NCBI GenBank assembly: GCA_021811185.1
Contig: JAJZPL010000002.1
Span: 62,001 to 126,000, forward strand
Source of the DNA: a bacterium
GTDB taxonomy: Bacteria > Elusimicrobiota > Elusimicrobia > Elusimicrobiales > UBA9959
Direction: 5' to 3'
Length of the DNA stretch: 64,000 bases
Both the position numbers and the translations under genes were made by a program. Positions 36,309 through 45,600 of this stretch are shown in pieces. Under the pieces are notes generated by a model that had not been told where the DNA came from, did not search any database, and saw nothing but the letters and a program-made list of their open reading frames with translations. Within the stretch, counting starts at the first letter, position 1. Every line of letters begins with the position of its first letter.

Positions 36309-39300
36309 TTACCTGGCGGACAGTTGCAATTCCGCCGAACTCTCGACTCCCCCGGAGAGGAAGGTTATTCCGACCTTCTGCCCGGGGGAGAGTTTTTTTA
36401 GCGCCTCGGAATAGGCCTTCAGCCCGTCCACCGGTTCCCCGTTAACCGCTATGATAACGTCGCCGGCCCTGAAGGCGGTGGCCGCCAGCGGCGAGCCCGG
36501 GGTTACGTCCTGGGCGCGCACGCCTTTCCCTTCGAACGTGAAATCCGGCACCAGGCCCGTGGAAACTTTGCGCGCGGGCCCCGCGGCCTTCACCGCGCCC
36601 GCCGCGCCGGAAGGGCGGGTGAGGAAGTCGGAATCGCCGGCCAGGTAATCTATGATCTCGCGCGCGAATTCGGCCTGTTTTACGATGCCGGCCGCGTCTA
36701 TCTTCTCCGCCGTGTCGGTGGGCTTGTGGTAGTCCGCCTTGGGGCCGCTGAAGAACTGCACCGCCGGCACGCCTTTCTCTATGAAGGAAACCTGGTCGCT
36801 GGAATCCAGGTCCTCCTTTACCAGGTCGTAGTCCGCGCCGGTGACGAAACCTGCCCCGCGGAAAATATGCACCCATTTATCCGACGAGTTAGCCCCCAGC
36901 ACCAGGACCTTGCCGCTCCCCAGGCGGCCGACCGTGTCGAAGTTCAAGGCGGCGTCCATCTTCTCCGCTGCACCTGCCGGCAGCCCCGTCATGAAAGCCC
37001 TTGAGCCCGCCAGCCCGGCCTCTTCCCCGTCGAAAGCGGCGAATATTATGGAGCGCGGGGCGGGGTGTTTGCCGTAATAGCGCGCCAGTTCCAGCAGCAG
37101 CGCCACGCCCGAGGCGTTGTCGTCCGCGCCCGGGTAGACCGCCCCGTTAGCGGCCGGCAGGTGGTCGTAATGCGCGCTCAATACCACGGTTTCTTCTTTT
37201 TTCGAAACTCCGGGCAGAATGCCCAGCACGTTGGCCAACCCTGGTTTGTTCTGCTCCGCGGTGAAGTCCTTTCCGTTAAAAGGTTTAAGCCCCGCTTTTT
37301 TAAATTCAGAAACTATATACGCGGCGGCTTTCTCATGGCCGCGCGATCCCGGGCTCCTGCCTCCGGGCAGAGCGGCCAGGAACTCCACGGTGTCCTTTAT
37401 CCGGTCTTTCGAGAAGGCCGAGGGCGGTTCGGCCAGCGCCGTTCTCGGGTGAGGGTTCGGAGTTACATCCCCTCCGCCGGGAAGGTCGCGGGCCAGGGGG
37501 GAGGCCGATATCTCCCACAGCCCGGCGGCGAGGGAATTCATCCCGCGGTCGAAAACGAGCCAGGAGTATTTGCCGTAATGCGGCAGTTTTACGGCCAGCA
37601 GCGGCAGCTTATCCGGGCTGCCCGAGATTACCAGCCCGGCGGAGAGGCCGGCGAAGACAAAAGTGTTCCCTTCGCGCGGGAAGCGGCGGTTGCCTATGGT
37701 TACGGTGTCCGTCGAGAAGCGCGCGCCGTAGACTTCCAGGTCCTTTTCCAGGCCCGGGGCCAGCCTGTTCTCCGAGCCAAGCACCCAGTAAGCGCCGCCG
37801 GAAGGCGCCGTGCCGGTGTCGGAGAGAACTGCCGGCAGGTTCTCTTTGTCCTTGGTCCAGGCGCCGGCCAGGGCGCGCCAGGGCGCGGCGGCGCCGCCGG
37901 GGGGGAGGACCAGGCCCGGGGTCTTCGCGCCCAGCAGGCGGGAAAGGGTGGGGGGAGTTTCACCCGGGTCGAGCTTCCGGAACACGTCGAAGTCCGGGTC
38001 TATCTCCAGCCGCTCGGGGCGGACCGGGGAGGTGTAGGTGTAAGTCTCTTCCCTGGAATCCATGGCCAGCATCTTGACGCGTGGCTGGCCGAGGCCCTTT
38101 ATGTAGATGGACGCCGGCACCTGCAGCGCGTAGGCCGGGCCGTCCTGCTTCTGTACCAGGGTGAACTGCAGGTCGTAGCCTTCCAGCCCCGGGCCCAGCT
38201 TCACGTCCTTCAGCTCCAGCTCGGGCGCGCCCGCGCGTTCCGTCCACTGTGCGAAGAAGTCTTTGAGCCGCCCGGCCCCGGTGAATTTTTCGAAAGAAGC
38301 CCGCAGGTCCGCGTACGAGGCGTACTTGAACTTGTTCGTCGCGTAAAAATCCCTCAGCGCTTTCCTGAAATTGTCGTCGCCGACCAGGTTCCTGAGCATG
38401 TGGAACATCATAAGGGCTTTGCCGTAGCCCACCGCTTCGGAGGCGGAGGAGTGCCGCGAGCGGAAGGCGGTCAGCGGGAAATCCTTGCCGGCCGAGACGT
38501 AGTCCGCGTACTTCTGCAGCGTGGTCATGCGGTACTCGCGCCCTTTGCCGCGGTATTCGGCTATAAGGTAGTCGGCCAGGTAGGCTGTGAGGCCTTCGGA
38601 CCAGTTGCCTTTTTCATAATCCACGAACACGCCGTTGCCCCACCAGTTGTGCAGGATCTCGTGCGGGTAGGAAGAGTTCAGGATGAAAGGCAGGCGCAGT
38701 ACCTGCGGCCCGAGCAGCGTGAACGACGGGAGGCCGTAGCCGGTATCCCAGAAATTCTCTACCAGCGCGAACTTGCCGTAGGGATAAGGGCCTATCAGGT
38801 CCGAATACATCTTGATATACTTCGTGTCGGCTTCCAGGTATTTGGAGGCAAGCGCCTCGTCGGGCGAGCGCAGGAAAACGTAATACGTCCGCGGGCCGTC
38901 CTTGACGGAGTATTCGGAGTATTTGCCGCAGGTCAGGGTTATCTCGTCCTGGGGGACCCTGGTATCCCAGACCGTCCGGTTCGTCCCGTCCCCGGTCTTG
39001 CGGCTGACCCTGTCGCCGCCCGCCACGGTGTCGTACGGGGCCGGGAGCGCGGTCCGCAGCCGGAATGTGACCAGCGCGCCGGCCGTGAAGGGGTACCAGC
39101 CGGAGGACCCCGCCAGGTAGCAGCCGTCGGCGGAGATGATGCCGGGTGTTTCGGAGAAGGAGCGCGAATATTCCTCGGCCTGTTCGCCCAGCGGGTGCGC
39201 TATTACGCCGGCATACTTAAGCCTGAAAGACCGGAAGGCTTTGGGGGAGGCCAGCCGGTAGGTTTCCATCGGCGCGGAGTCCGAAGAGAAATTGATGCCG

Positions 39301-39539
39301 TAGGCCGCCCCGGCCTTTTCCGCGGTAAGCGTTTCCAGCGTCCCGCCGGCGGCCGCGGGGTTGAGCCCCTGGTGCAGGGAGAAGACGTAGTAGGTCGCCG
39401 GGGCCGGCAGCGTAACGGTGTCTTCCGCTTCCAGCCGCCCGGTGCCCGGGAAAATATCGATTTTCAAATTATGATCCACCGGCCCGGCCTGGGCCGTCCC
39501 CGCCGCCAGCATAAAGAATGAAAAGATTGTTTTTAACAT
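36309..39539 (-). CDS. Exported M1-like plus M28 peptidase fusion with PDZ domain
   Basis: A 1076-residue protein with signal peptide (MLKTIFSFFMLAAGTAQA). Residues 20-520 resemble an M1 (gluzincin) aminopeptidase: zinc motif HEILH (His293, Glu294, His297) and the third ligand Glu315 in NWSEGLTAYLADY. Residues about 690-960 are an M28 aminopeptidase: VVLSAHYDHLPA, YPGADDNASGVA, FAAFDGEEAGLAGS, NFDTVGRL and a late His in ADYHKPTDT, giving all five metal ligands. Residues about 985-1075 are a PDZ domain (VTPGSPLAATAFRAGDVIIAVNG). Both active sites look complete. It should degrade peptides in the periplasm or outside. It is divergent from the phosphopentomutase gene. Confidence 0.9.
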   Translation of the reverse strand: MLKTIFSFFMLAAGTAQAGPVDHNLKIDIFPGTGRLEAEDTVTLPAPATYYVFSLHQGLNPAAAGGTLETLTAEKAGAAYGINFSSDSAPMETYRLASPKAFRSFRLKYAGVIAHPLGEQAEEYSRSFSETPGIISADGCYLAGSSGWYPFTAGALVTFRLRTALPAPYDTVAGGDRVSRKTGDGTNRTVWDTRVPQDEITLTCGKYSEYSVKDGPRTYYVFLRSPDEALASKYLEADTKYIKMYSDLIGPYPYGKFALVENFWDTGYGLPSFTLLGPQVLRLPFILNSSYPHEILHNWWGNGVFVDYEKGNWSEGLTAYLADYLIAEYRGKGREYRMTTLQKYADYVSAGKDFPLTAFRSRHSSASEAVGYGKALMMFHMLRNLVGDDNFRKALRDFYATNKFKYASYADLRASFEKFTGAGRLKDFFAQWTERAGAPELELKDVKLGPGLEGYDLQFTLVQKQDGPAYALQVPASIYIKGLGQPRVKMLAMDSREETYTYTSPVRPERLEIDPDFDVFRKLDPGETPPTLSRLLGAKTPGLVLPPGGAAAPWRALAGAWTKDKENLPAVLSDTGTAPSGGAYWVLGSENRLAPGLEKDLEVYGARFSTDTVTIGNRRFPREGNTFVFAGLSAGLVISGSPDKLPLLAVKLPHYGKYSWLVFDRGMNSLAAGLWEISASPLARDLPGGGDVTPNPHPRTALAEPPSAFSKDRIKDTVEFLAALPGGRSPGSRGHEKAAAYIVSEFKKAGLKPFNGKDFTAEQNKPGLANVLGILPGVSKKEETVVLSAHYDHLPAANGAVYPGADDNASGVALLLELARYYGKHPAPRSIIFAAFDGEEAGLAGSRAFMTGLPAGAAEKMDAALNFDTVGRLGSGKVLVLGANSSDKWVHIFRGAGFVTGADYDLVKEDLDSSDQVSFIEKGVPAVQFFSGPKADYHKPTDTAEKIDAAGIVKQAEFAREIIDYLAGDSDFLTRPSGAAGAVKAAGPARKVSTGLVPDFTFEGKGVRAQDVTPGSPLAATAFRAGDVIIAVNGEPVDGLKAYSEALKKLSPGQKVGITFLSGGVESSAELQLSAR

Positions 39540-39629
39540 ATGTCCCCGCCGTTTTGAAAAAATATTACAATATAGTACAACTTTTAAAACGGGCAGTCAG
39601 AGGACGCCCGCGCAGGCACTGGAGAACAT

Positions 39630-40859
39630 ATGAAACAAGGGACGAAGACCGCGCTGCTGCTGGTGATAGACGCCATGGGCCTTTCTACGCTGGAATACCT
39701 GCTCTCCAAATATCCCGGCAAGGTGAACCTGCCGAACCTCTCCCGGCTGGGCCTGGGCGGCATCGTCGCGCCGGAGTTTAAAAAGCGCTTCCCGGTAAAA
39801 GCCTCCGGCAAGGCTTACGCCGCGGGCGTCTCGCAGGTGTCCGCCACCGCCGACAGCCTGGTGGGCCACCGCGAGATGATGGGCGTGATCGACCACCGCA
39901 CCTACGACCTGTTCAACGACGGGTTCAGCAAGGAGTACCTGGCCGAGCTGGAGCGCCGCATCGGCCGCAAGACCTTCTTCAACAAGATGGCGGGCGGCCT
40001 GGAGGCCATAGAGCTGAACGCCGCGGAGCACGAACGCACGGGCTCGCCCATCGTCTACGCCAGCAAGTGCGACCCTCTGATCCAGCTGGCCATGAACGAG
40101 GATATCATCCCTGTGCCCGAGCAGCACAAGATCGCCGACATCGCCTTCTCGCTCGGCCGCGAGATGGGCATCCCGATAACCCGCGCCATCGCGCGCTCCT
40201 ATATAAGGAACAAGCAGGGCGAGATCATCCGCACCTCCAACCGGCACGACGCCGTGCTGCCTATCGGCCAGGATACCCTGGTGGACATTCTTCACAGGAA
40301 CGCGGTCTGGACCGTGGCCGTGGGCAAGACCAGCGACCTGGTGAACACGTCGTATCACGCCAAGGTAAAGCTCAACAAGGAGATCTTCATCGATCCTTCG
40401 CTGAAGCTGCGCTTCGTGCACGCCAAGAAAAAGGACACCAACCCTTTCTCCATCCAGGGCACTATCAACGCGCTGCAGGCGGCGCACGCCGTGTACCGCC
40501 CCAAGGGCACGTTCATCTTCACGAACCTCGTCGACACCGACAGCGTATACGGCCACACCCGCGATATCGAGGGCGGGCTGAAGTCGCTGGAGGAGATAGA
40601 CCGGACGCTGCCGCTGATCGAAAAGAACCTGGCCAAGGGCGACCTGCTGGGCATCACGGCTGACCACGGCATGCTGCACCGCGAGGACTACGGCTACCAT
40701 AACAACGAGCCGCTGCCTTTCATCGCTTACCGCAAAGGCTGCGACAGGAAGCTCGGCGGGCTTAAGACCGGGCAGATGAAAGGGCTGGCCGACATCGGGA
40801 ACGTGTTCGCGCAGTTCTTCGGCTTGCAGGGGGAATACAAGAAGATCGTTAAGCTGTAA
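39630..40859 (+). CDS. deoB: Phosphopentomutase-like metalloenzyme
   Basis: A 409-residue member of the alkaline-phosphatase superfamily. LLLVIDAMGLSTLEYL gives the first metal Asp14, SATADSLVGHREMMG matches the DeoB active-site loop (usually with Thr as phospho-acceptor), VDTDSVYGHTRDIEGGL matches the DeoB block V-D-x-D-S-x-Y-G-H, and GITADHGMLH is the second metal site. DeoB converts ribose-1-phosphate to ribose-5-phosphate in nucleoside use, fitting the nucleoside carrier elsewhere in the window. Some sequence blocks differ from E. coli DeoB, so a related mutase is possible. GGAG precedes the ATG. Confidence 0.82.
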   Translation: MKQGTKTALLLVIDAMGLSTLEYLLSKYPGKVNLPNLSRLGLGGIVAPEFKKRFPVKASGKAYAAGVSQVSATADSLVGHREMMGVIDHRTYDLFNDGFSKEYLAELERRIGRKTFFNKMAGGLEAIELNAAEHERTGSPIVYASKCDPLIQLAMNEDIIPVPEQHKIADIAFSLGREMGIPITRAIARSYIRNKQGEIIRTSNRHDAVLPIGQDTLVDILHRNAVWTVAVGKTSDLVNTSYHAKVKLNKEIFIDPSLKLRFVHAKKKDTNPFSIQGTINALQAAHAVYRPKGTFIFTNLVDTDSVYGHTRDIEGGLKSLEEIDRTLPLIEKNLAKGDLLGITADHGMLHREDYGYHNNEPLPFIAYRKGCDRKLGGLKTGQMKGLADIGNVFAQFFGLQGEYKKIVKL

Positions 40860-40878
40860 CTGGCTGGACTGGAAATAA

Positions 40879-40927
40879 AAAAAGGGGACAGGCTACTTTA
40901 TCAAATAAAGTAGCCTGTCCCCTTTTT
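40879..40927. repeat. Perfect palindrome, copy 2 (REP/REPIN-like, bidirectional terminator)
   Basis: Arms 40879-40901 and 40905-40927 are exact reverse complements around a three-base loop (CAA), and are identical to the arms at 32061-32111. It again separates two convergent genes, ending three bases before the next stop codon. Confidence 0.9.
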
Positions 40928-40930
40928 GGC

Positions 40931-42172
40931 TTATTTGGCGGCGGCCACGGCCTGCGGGAAAACAGGCGCTACGAAAGAGGGGTCCACGAAAGCCCGGTAG
41001 GACTGGGGCGTGAGGGCGTCCCAGGTATACCTGTTGCCGGCGTTCCAGAGCACCCAGCTCTCAAGGTAGTTAAGGTGCGCCGCCGTGAGCTGCGCGCGGA
41101 CCTGCGCCGGGCCGTATTTCGGGACGCCGAGGTTGAAGTCCTGCAGGTAAGGGCGCAGCTTGGCGTAATTGGGGCCAAGTTTCACCATGGCGTCCTTCAG
41201 GCCCCGGTTGATCACCTTGTAGGGCTCGGCGTTGGGGCTCTTCAGGCCGTATTCGCCCGGGTAGTAGTGGGAAGGGTACATCATGGGGTAGACGTAGTCG
41301 GCGCCTGACGCCAGCGTGGCTATATCCTGGCCGATGCCCATGTCGTCCTTAACCGTGGTGGTCAGGCCGAACACGTCGGCCGAGATCTTAACGTTGTAGG
41401 GCGCCAGGCGCTTGCGCGCGTAGTCCAGGAAATCCTTCAAATTGCTCGTGGCCGTCTGGCGGTTATGCGGCTTGGAGTAGCGGCAGAGCGCCGTGTTGCC
41501 CTCGGACGGGTAGCGCAGGTAGTCGAACTGGATCGAGTCGACGCCCAGCTTGGCGGCCAGTTCCGCGATGTCCAGGTTATAGTCCCACACTTCATGATTG
41601 TATGGGTCCACCCAGGTGGCGCCGTTGCGGCTGCGCCAGAGGTCGCCGGAGGGAGTGCGCACGGCGAGGTCCTTGCGGACCTTCGGCAGCACCTTGTCCT
41701 TGAACATGACGATGCGCGCGATGGTATAGATATGCGCGTCCTTGAAATCCTTGACCATGCCGGCCGGGTCGGTGATGGCCGACTCATGGGAACCCCATTT
41801 TACGGCTTTCTCCACGCCGGGGATATAAACTTTCCCGTCGGTCTCTTTGAGGGCGATGACTACCGCGTTGAGGACGGTGCCGGACATCTTCCGGATGATC
41901 TCGCGCCTGCTCCTGGCCGAGCCTGCGCCCCAGCAGGTGAGGTGGATGCCGCGGATCTGGTGCTGGGCCAGCACCAGTTCGTGCAGGGTAGTCGTGGAAA
42001 TAGCGGCCTTAACGGTTTCGGTCGCCGCCTTTACGGTATCCGTGGCCGCCTGCGTAACCGCCGGTTTGGCCGACGTGCCGGCATGGTGCCTGGGGGCCGT
42101 TTTCGCGTGGTGGGTGCCGGCGGAAGCGGGGAGGGCGGAAGCGAGAAGTAAAAAAAGCGCTGTATGAAGCAT
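40931..42172 (-). CDS. Putative glycoside hydrolase (DUF4015 family), exported
   Basis: A 413-residue protein with signal peptide, a low-complexity linker (Ala/Thr/Val/Lys repeats at about 40-62), and a TIM-barrel-like domain from about 70. Family blocks are IRGIHLTCWGAGS, NAVVIALKETDGKVYIP, WVDPYNHEVWDYNLDIA, VDSIQFDYLRYPSEG and ISADVFGLTT, which match the COG1306 / DUF4015 glycosidase family. The acidic residues in QFDYLRYP and SADVFG are the likely catalytic candidates by analogy. Substrate unknown. It is divergent from the pullulanase gene, so both may serve glucan use. Confidence 0.85.
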   Translation of the reverse strand: MLHTALFLLLASALPASAGTHHAKTAPRHHAGTSAKPAVTQAATDTVKAATETVKAAISTTTLHELVLAQHQIRGIHLTCWGAGSARSRREIIRKMSGTVLNAVVIALKETDGKVYIPGVEKAVKWGSHESAITDPAGMVKDFKDAHIYTIARIVMFKDKVLPKVRKDLAVRTPSGDLWRSRNGATWVDPYNHEVWDYNLDIAELAAKLGVDSIQFDYLRYPSEGNTALCRYSKPHNRQTATSNLKDFLDYARKRLAPYNVKISADVFGLTTTVKDDMGIGQDIATLASGADYVYPMMYPSHYYPGEYGLKSPNAEPYKVINRGLKDAMVKLGPNYAKLRPYLQDFNLGVPKYGPAQVRAQLTAAHLNYLESWVLWNAGNRYTWDALTPQSYRAFVDPSFVAPVFPQAVAAAK

Positions 42173-42242
42173 ATGGATATATTTTACAATTTAGGCGCAG
42201 TGCTACGGAGAATTTTATTCGCGGTCCGCTGTCGGGGGTTTT

Positions 42243-44732
42243 ATGAAGCTTTTGAAAATATTATCGCTGGGGGCCATGATCATGCCGCAGAGCCTTTTCG
42301 CCTCGGATACTCTGGTTATACATTACAGCCGCTTGGGCGGCGATTACTTCGGCTGGAACCTGTGGACCTGGAACGAGTCCGACAGGAAGCCGGGCTTTGA
42401 CCTGGCCCAGTCCGGTTCGGACGCCTACGGGGCCGTTTACCGCCTGGATCTTTCCTCTTCGGGCTTCGCCGGGGCCAAGGCCGGGTTCCTGCCGCGCAAG
42501 GGGAACTGGGCCGAGAAGGACTCGCCCGACCGCTTTATTAATTCCGTAAAAGGCGGCGATGTTTTTATTCAGGAGGGGGACGGCGCGGTCTACGCGGCGC
42601 CGCCCGTGATCTCCACCGCCGTCACCGGGGCCTGGCTGGACGGCGACGGCGTGGTGCGCGCGGCTTTTAACCGCCCTGTGGACCGGGCCTTCGTCGACAG
42701 GCAGGGGTTCTACCTTACGCGCGGCGAGTCGGCTTTCCAGCCGGTGCGCGGCGATACCGCCGGCGGGGCGGCTTATTCCCGCGCGGCCCTGCTTACCTTC
42801 GACAGCCTCGGCAACCCGGATTACCGGGCGCTCAACGCCGGCAAGTACCTGCTGCATTCCCGCGATTTCAAGCCTTTCCCGCTGGAACTCGGCAAAGCCG
42901 TTTACGGCGAGGATTTTAACCCGCGCCTGCCCCTGGGCCTGCTCGAGGAAAGCGGCGCTTCGGTCGTCCGTATCTTCGCGCCCAAGGCTGTCAGTGCCGA
43001 AGTCCTGCTGTACGACCGGCCCGGCGCCAAGCCCGAGGTATACCCGATGACCTACCGCGACCGCGGCGTCTGGGAGAAGAATTTCGGGCGCGCGCTCACC
43101 GGCGGCTACTACCGCCTGCGCACCGTGCAGGGCGGCAAGACCTACGAGGGGCTGGACCCCTACGCGCGCTGCGTTACCGGCGACGCCGGGCTGGCCCAGA
43201 TCGCCAGGGACACTACGACCGTTGCCCCCGGGCCTTCTTTCGACCTGTCCGAGACCGTGCTCTACGAGGTGCACCTGCGCGACCTCACCTCCGACCCCTT
43301 TTCCGGCGTGAAGCACCCGCGCGGCTACCTGGGCGCGGCCGAGACCGGCACCCGCCACCCGAAGTTCCCGGAGATCATGACCGGGCTGGACCATATCGCC
43401 GAGCTCGGCGTGAACGCGGTGCATATCCTGCCGTTCCAGGACTTCGAGAACGGCGACAGCACCAGCGCCTACAACTGGGGCTATATGCCGGTGAACTTCA
43501 ATTCGCCGGAAGGCGCTTACGCCTCCAGCCCCGCGGACCTTTCCCGGGTGCGCGAGGCAAAACTGATGATCGACGCTTTCCACAAGAAGGGCCTGAAGGT
43601 GATCATGGACGTGGTCTACAACCACACGGCCGAGACCAAAACGCGGATCTACAACTTCAACGCCCTGGCCAAAGACTACTACTACCGCGCCAATCCCGAC
43701 GGGACCTATTCCAACGGCTCCGGCTGCGGCAACGAGTTCATGACCGAGGCGCCGGCGGCCCGCCGCTTCCTGCTGGACAGCCTGCTCTACTGGGTGCGCG
43801 AGTACAAAGTGGACGGGTTTCGCTTCGACCTGATGGGCCTGATAGACACCGACACCGCGGCCGAAGTGGCGCGGGTGCTGCGGCAGGAGAAGCCGGACAT
43901 CATCGTCTACGGCGAGCCCTGGACCGCCGGGGCCAGCCCCGTGCACGGCGTGAAAAAAGGCAGCCAGCGCTCCAAGGGTTACTCGGTCTTCAACGACAAC
44001 TTTCGCGACGCTATCAAGGGCAGCGTGTTCTCGCTGGCCGACCTGGGCTACGTGGAGGCCGCCCGCAACCGCGACGCCGTGATGCGCGGCATCCGCGGCT
44101 CGGTGGACGACTTCACCGACGGCCCGCTGGAGACGCTGAACTACGTCTCCTGCCACGACAACCACACGCTGTGGGACCGCATCGACCTCTCGGTGAAGGA
44201 CGAGCCGCTGGCCAACAAGGTGGCCATGGACAAGCTGGCCAACGCGCTGGTGCTGACCTCGCAGGGCGTGCCGTTCCTGCACGCCGGCGAGGAGTTCCTG
44301 CGCACCAAGAAGGGCGAGGAGAATTCCTACAACCTGCCTGACGAGATCAACCGCCTGGACTGGACCCGCAAAAAAGAGAACATGCCGGTCTTCGAATACT
44401 ACCGCGACCTGATAGCGATGCGCAAAGCCCACCCTGTCTTCCGCATGTCCACGGCGGCCGAGGTCAGGGAGAATCTCAAGTTCTACGAAGAACTGGGGCT
44501 GAAGGTGGAGCCGCCGGCCATCGCCTACATGCTGTACGGCAGCCGCGAAAAGGACAACTGGAACCGCGTGCTGGTGCTGGTGAACCCGCTGAAGACCGCG
44601 CTTAAGTTCGCCCTGCCCCAGGGCTCCTGGCTTACCGCCTTCGACGAGAAAGGGCTGGTGAAAGAGCCGGGCGCGCCGCATACGGGTTCTTACGAGGCGC
44701 CGCCGCTGTCCCTTACGGTGCTGAGACTTTAG
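42243..44732 (+). CDS. Type I pullulanase (GH13), exported
   Basis: An 829-residue protein with signal peptide. Domains in order: a CBM41-like starch-binding module (20-115, VIHYSRLGGDYFGWNLWTW), a linker domain, a CBM48 module (about 230-330), and the GH13 barrel from about 340. The pullulanase signature is YNWGYMPVNFNSPEG, with Met where Asp is most common. Catalytic residues are nucleophile Asp529 (VDGFRFDLMG), acid/base Glu558 (VYGEPWTAG) and Asp639 (SCHDNHTLWD). It cuts alpha-1,6 branches of pullulan, starch or glycogen. There is no gene cluster for glycogen nearby. Confidence 0.92.
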   Translation: MKLLKILSLGAMIMPQSLFASDTLVIHYSRLGGDYFGWNLWTWNESDRKPGFDLAQSGSDAYGAVYRLDLSSSGFAGAKAGFLPRKGNWAEKDSPDRFINSVKGGDVFIQEGDGAVYAAPPVISTAVTGAWLDGDGVVRAAFNRPVDRAFVDRQGFYLTRGESAFQPVRGDTAGGAAYSRAALLTFDSLGNPDYRALNAGKYLLHSRDFKPFPLELGKAVYGEDFNPRLPLGLLEESGASVVRIFAPKAVSAEVLLYDRPGAKPEVYPMTYRDRGVWEKNFGRALTGGYYRLRTVQGGKTYEGLDPYARCVTGDAGLAQIARDTTTVAPGPSFDLSETVLYEVHLRDLTSDPFSGVKHPRGYLGAAETGTRHPKFPEIMTGLDHIAELGVNAVHILPFQDFENGDSTSAYNWGYMPVNFNSPEGAYASSPADLSRVREAKLMIDAFHKKGLKVIMDVVYNHTAETKTRIYNFNALAKDYYYRANPDGTYSNGSGCGNEFMTEAPAARRFLLDSLLYWVREYKVDGFRFDLMGLIDTDTAAEVARVLRQEKPDIIVYGEPWTAGASPVHGVKKGSQRSKGYSVFNDNFRDAIKGSVFSLADLGYVEAARNRDAVMRGIRGSVDDFTDGPLETLNYVSCHDNHTLWDRIDLSVKDEPLANKVAMDKLANALVLTSQGVPFLHAGEEFLRTKKGEENSYNLPDEINRLDWTRKKENMPVFEYYRDLIAMRKAHPVFRMSTAAEVRENLKFYEELGLKVEPPAIAYMLYGSREKDNWNRVLVLVNPLKTALKFALPQGSWLTAFDEKGLVKEPGAPHTGSYEAPPLSLTVLRL

Positions 44733-44821
44733 ACCCAGGACGCGCCGGGCCTAAAGCCTCTAGTGCCCGGCCCGGGTTTCAGGTAGAATATTTTAGCAGT
44801 CCATATACGCAGGAGGGTTCG

Positions 44822-45475
44822 ATGAAAAAAATTCTATTGGCTCTGGTCATGGTCTCTTCGGCTTCGGCCGCTTACTCCTCGGATTTCAACCTTGAAACTA
44901 TAAAAGCCGCCGACCTCGGCGTAAAGACCGAGGCCGCGGAAGTTCCCGCGCCCGCCGCCCCCGCCAGGGACGCCGCGCAGGACCAGCTGGCCAGGTACCA
45001 GCAGGTAGTCAACGAACTTAACGCGGTCCGCAACGACCTTACCTGGGTAAGGAGCGACCTGGATAACATGGAGATCCGCGTCAGAAGGGCTATCCAGCTT
45101 AACGGCCCCGACCTCTTCATTCAGTCCGATATCCGCCGCATGAGCATGGATATGTCCCGCCGTTTCGACAATATGCAGCGCGCGGCCATGGACGTGAGAG
45201 GCCTGCTCGCTTCCGCCGTAAAATCCGCCGAACTTAATAAAGCGGCGCGCGACATGGACTGGGCGGCCAGTGACATTCTCCGCGACGTCTGGCCTACGCT
45301 CGAGAATTCGGCGCAGCGCCTGGAATCCGCTATCCGCTCCGGCAGGCCCGAGATCGTGGGTTACGACTCACAGTGGGCCGCCATGGACATCTCGCGCTTC
45401 AGCCGCCAGTTGAGCGACCAGGCCCGCAACGCTTCTTTCGACACGCGGACCCTGGTTTCCCAGACCCAGCCTTAA
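44822..45475 (+). CDS. Exported helical protein, unknown function
   Basis: A 217-residue protein with signal peptide (MKKILLALVMVSSASAAYS), an Ala/Pro linker (about 35-50), and a helical, partly coiled-coil body (55-215) rich in Arg, Asp and Met with repeated patterns such as DIRRMSMDMSRRFDN and QWAAMDISRFSRQ. No family is recognised. AGGAGGG precedes the ATG, and a strong terminator closes the unit, so it is a stand-alone gene. Confidence 0.8.
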   Translation: MKKILLALVMVSSASAAYSSDFNLETIKAADLGVKTEAAEVPAPAAPARDAAQDQLARYQQVVNELNAVRNDLTWVRSDLDNMEIRVRRAIQLNGPDLFIQSDIRRMSMDMSRRFDNMQRAAMDVRGLLASAVKSAELNKAARDMDWAASDILRDVWPTLENSAQRLESAIRSGRPEIVGYDSQWAAMDISRFSRQLSDQARNASFDTRTLVSQTQP

Positions 45476-45504
45476 AACGACCGGTGCGGCTTAGCGCCGC
45501 CCAT

Positions 45505-45533
45505 AAAGCGGGACCATAGGGTCCCGCTTTTTT
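45505..45533 (+). terminator. Intrinsic terminator
   Basis: AAAGCGGGACC (45505-45515) pairs with GGTCCCGCTTT (45520-45530), followed by three more T. Confidence 0.9.
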
Positions 45534-45600
45534 GTTTGCTAGAATTAATGAACTAATCAGGCCGCCCCGGCTACTAAAGAACGGAGGGCGCCGCGACTAT

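Noticed and set aside
37065..39521. 818-codon frame antisense to the M1-M28 peptidase
   Set aside because: A shadow of the GC-rich minus-strand gene, without motif or start signal.
42261..44681. 806-codon frame antisense to the pullulanase
   Set aside because: A shadow frame; the plus strand has all catalytic residues of GH13.
45532..45600. 23-codon upstream extension of the sigma factor gene
   Set aside because: It overlaps the terminator T-run of the preceding gene and has no ribosome site or conserved sequence.
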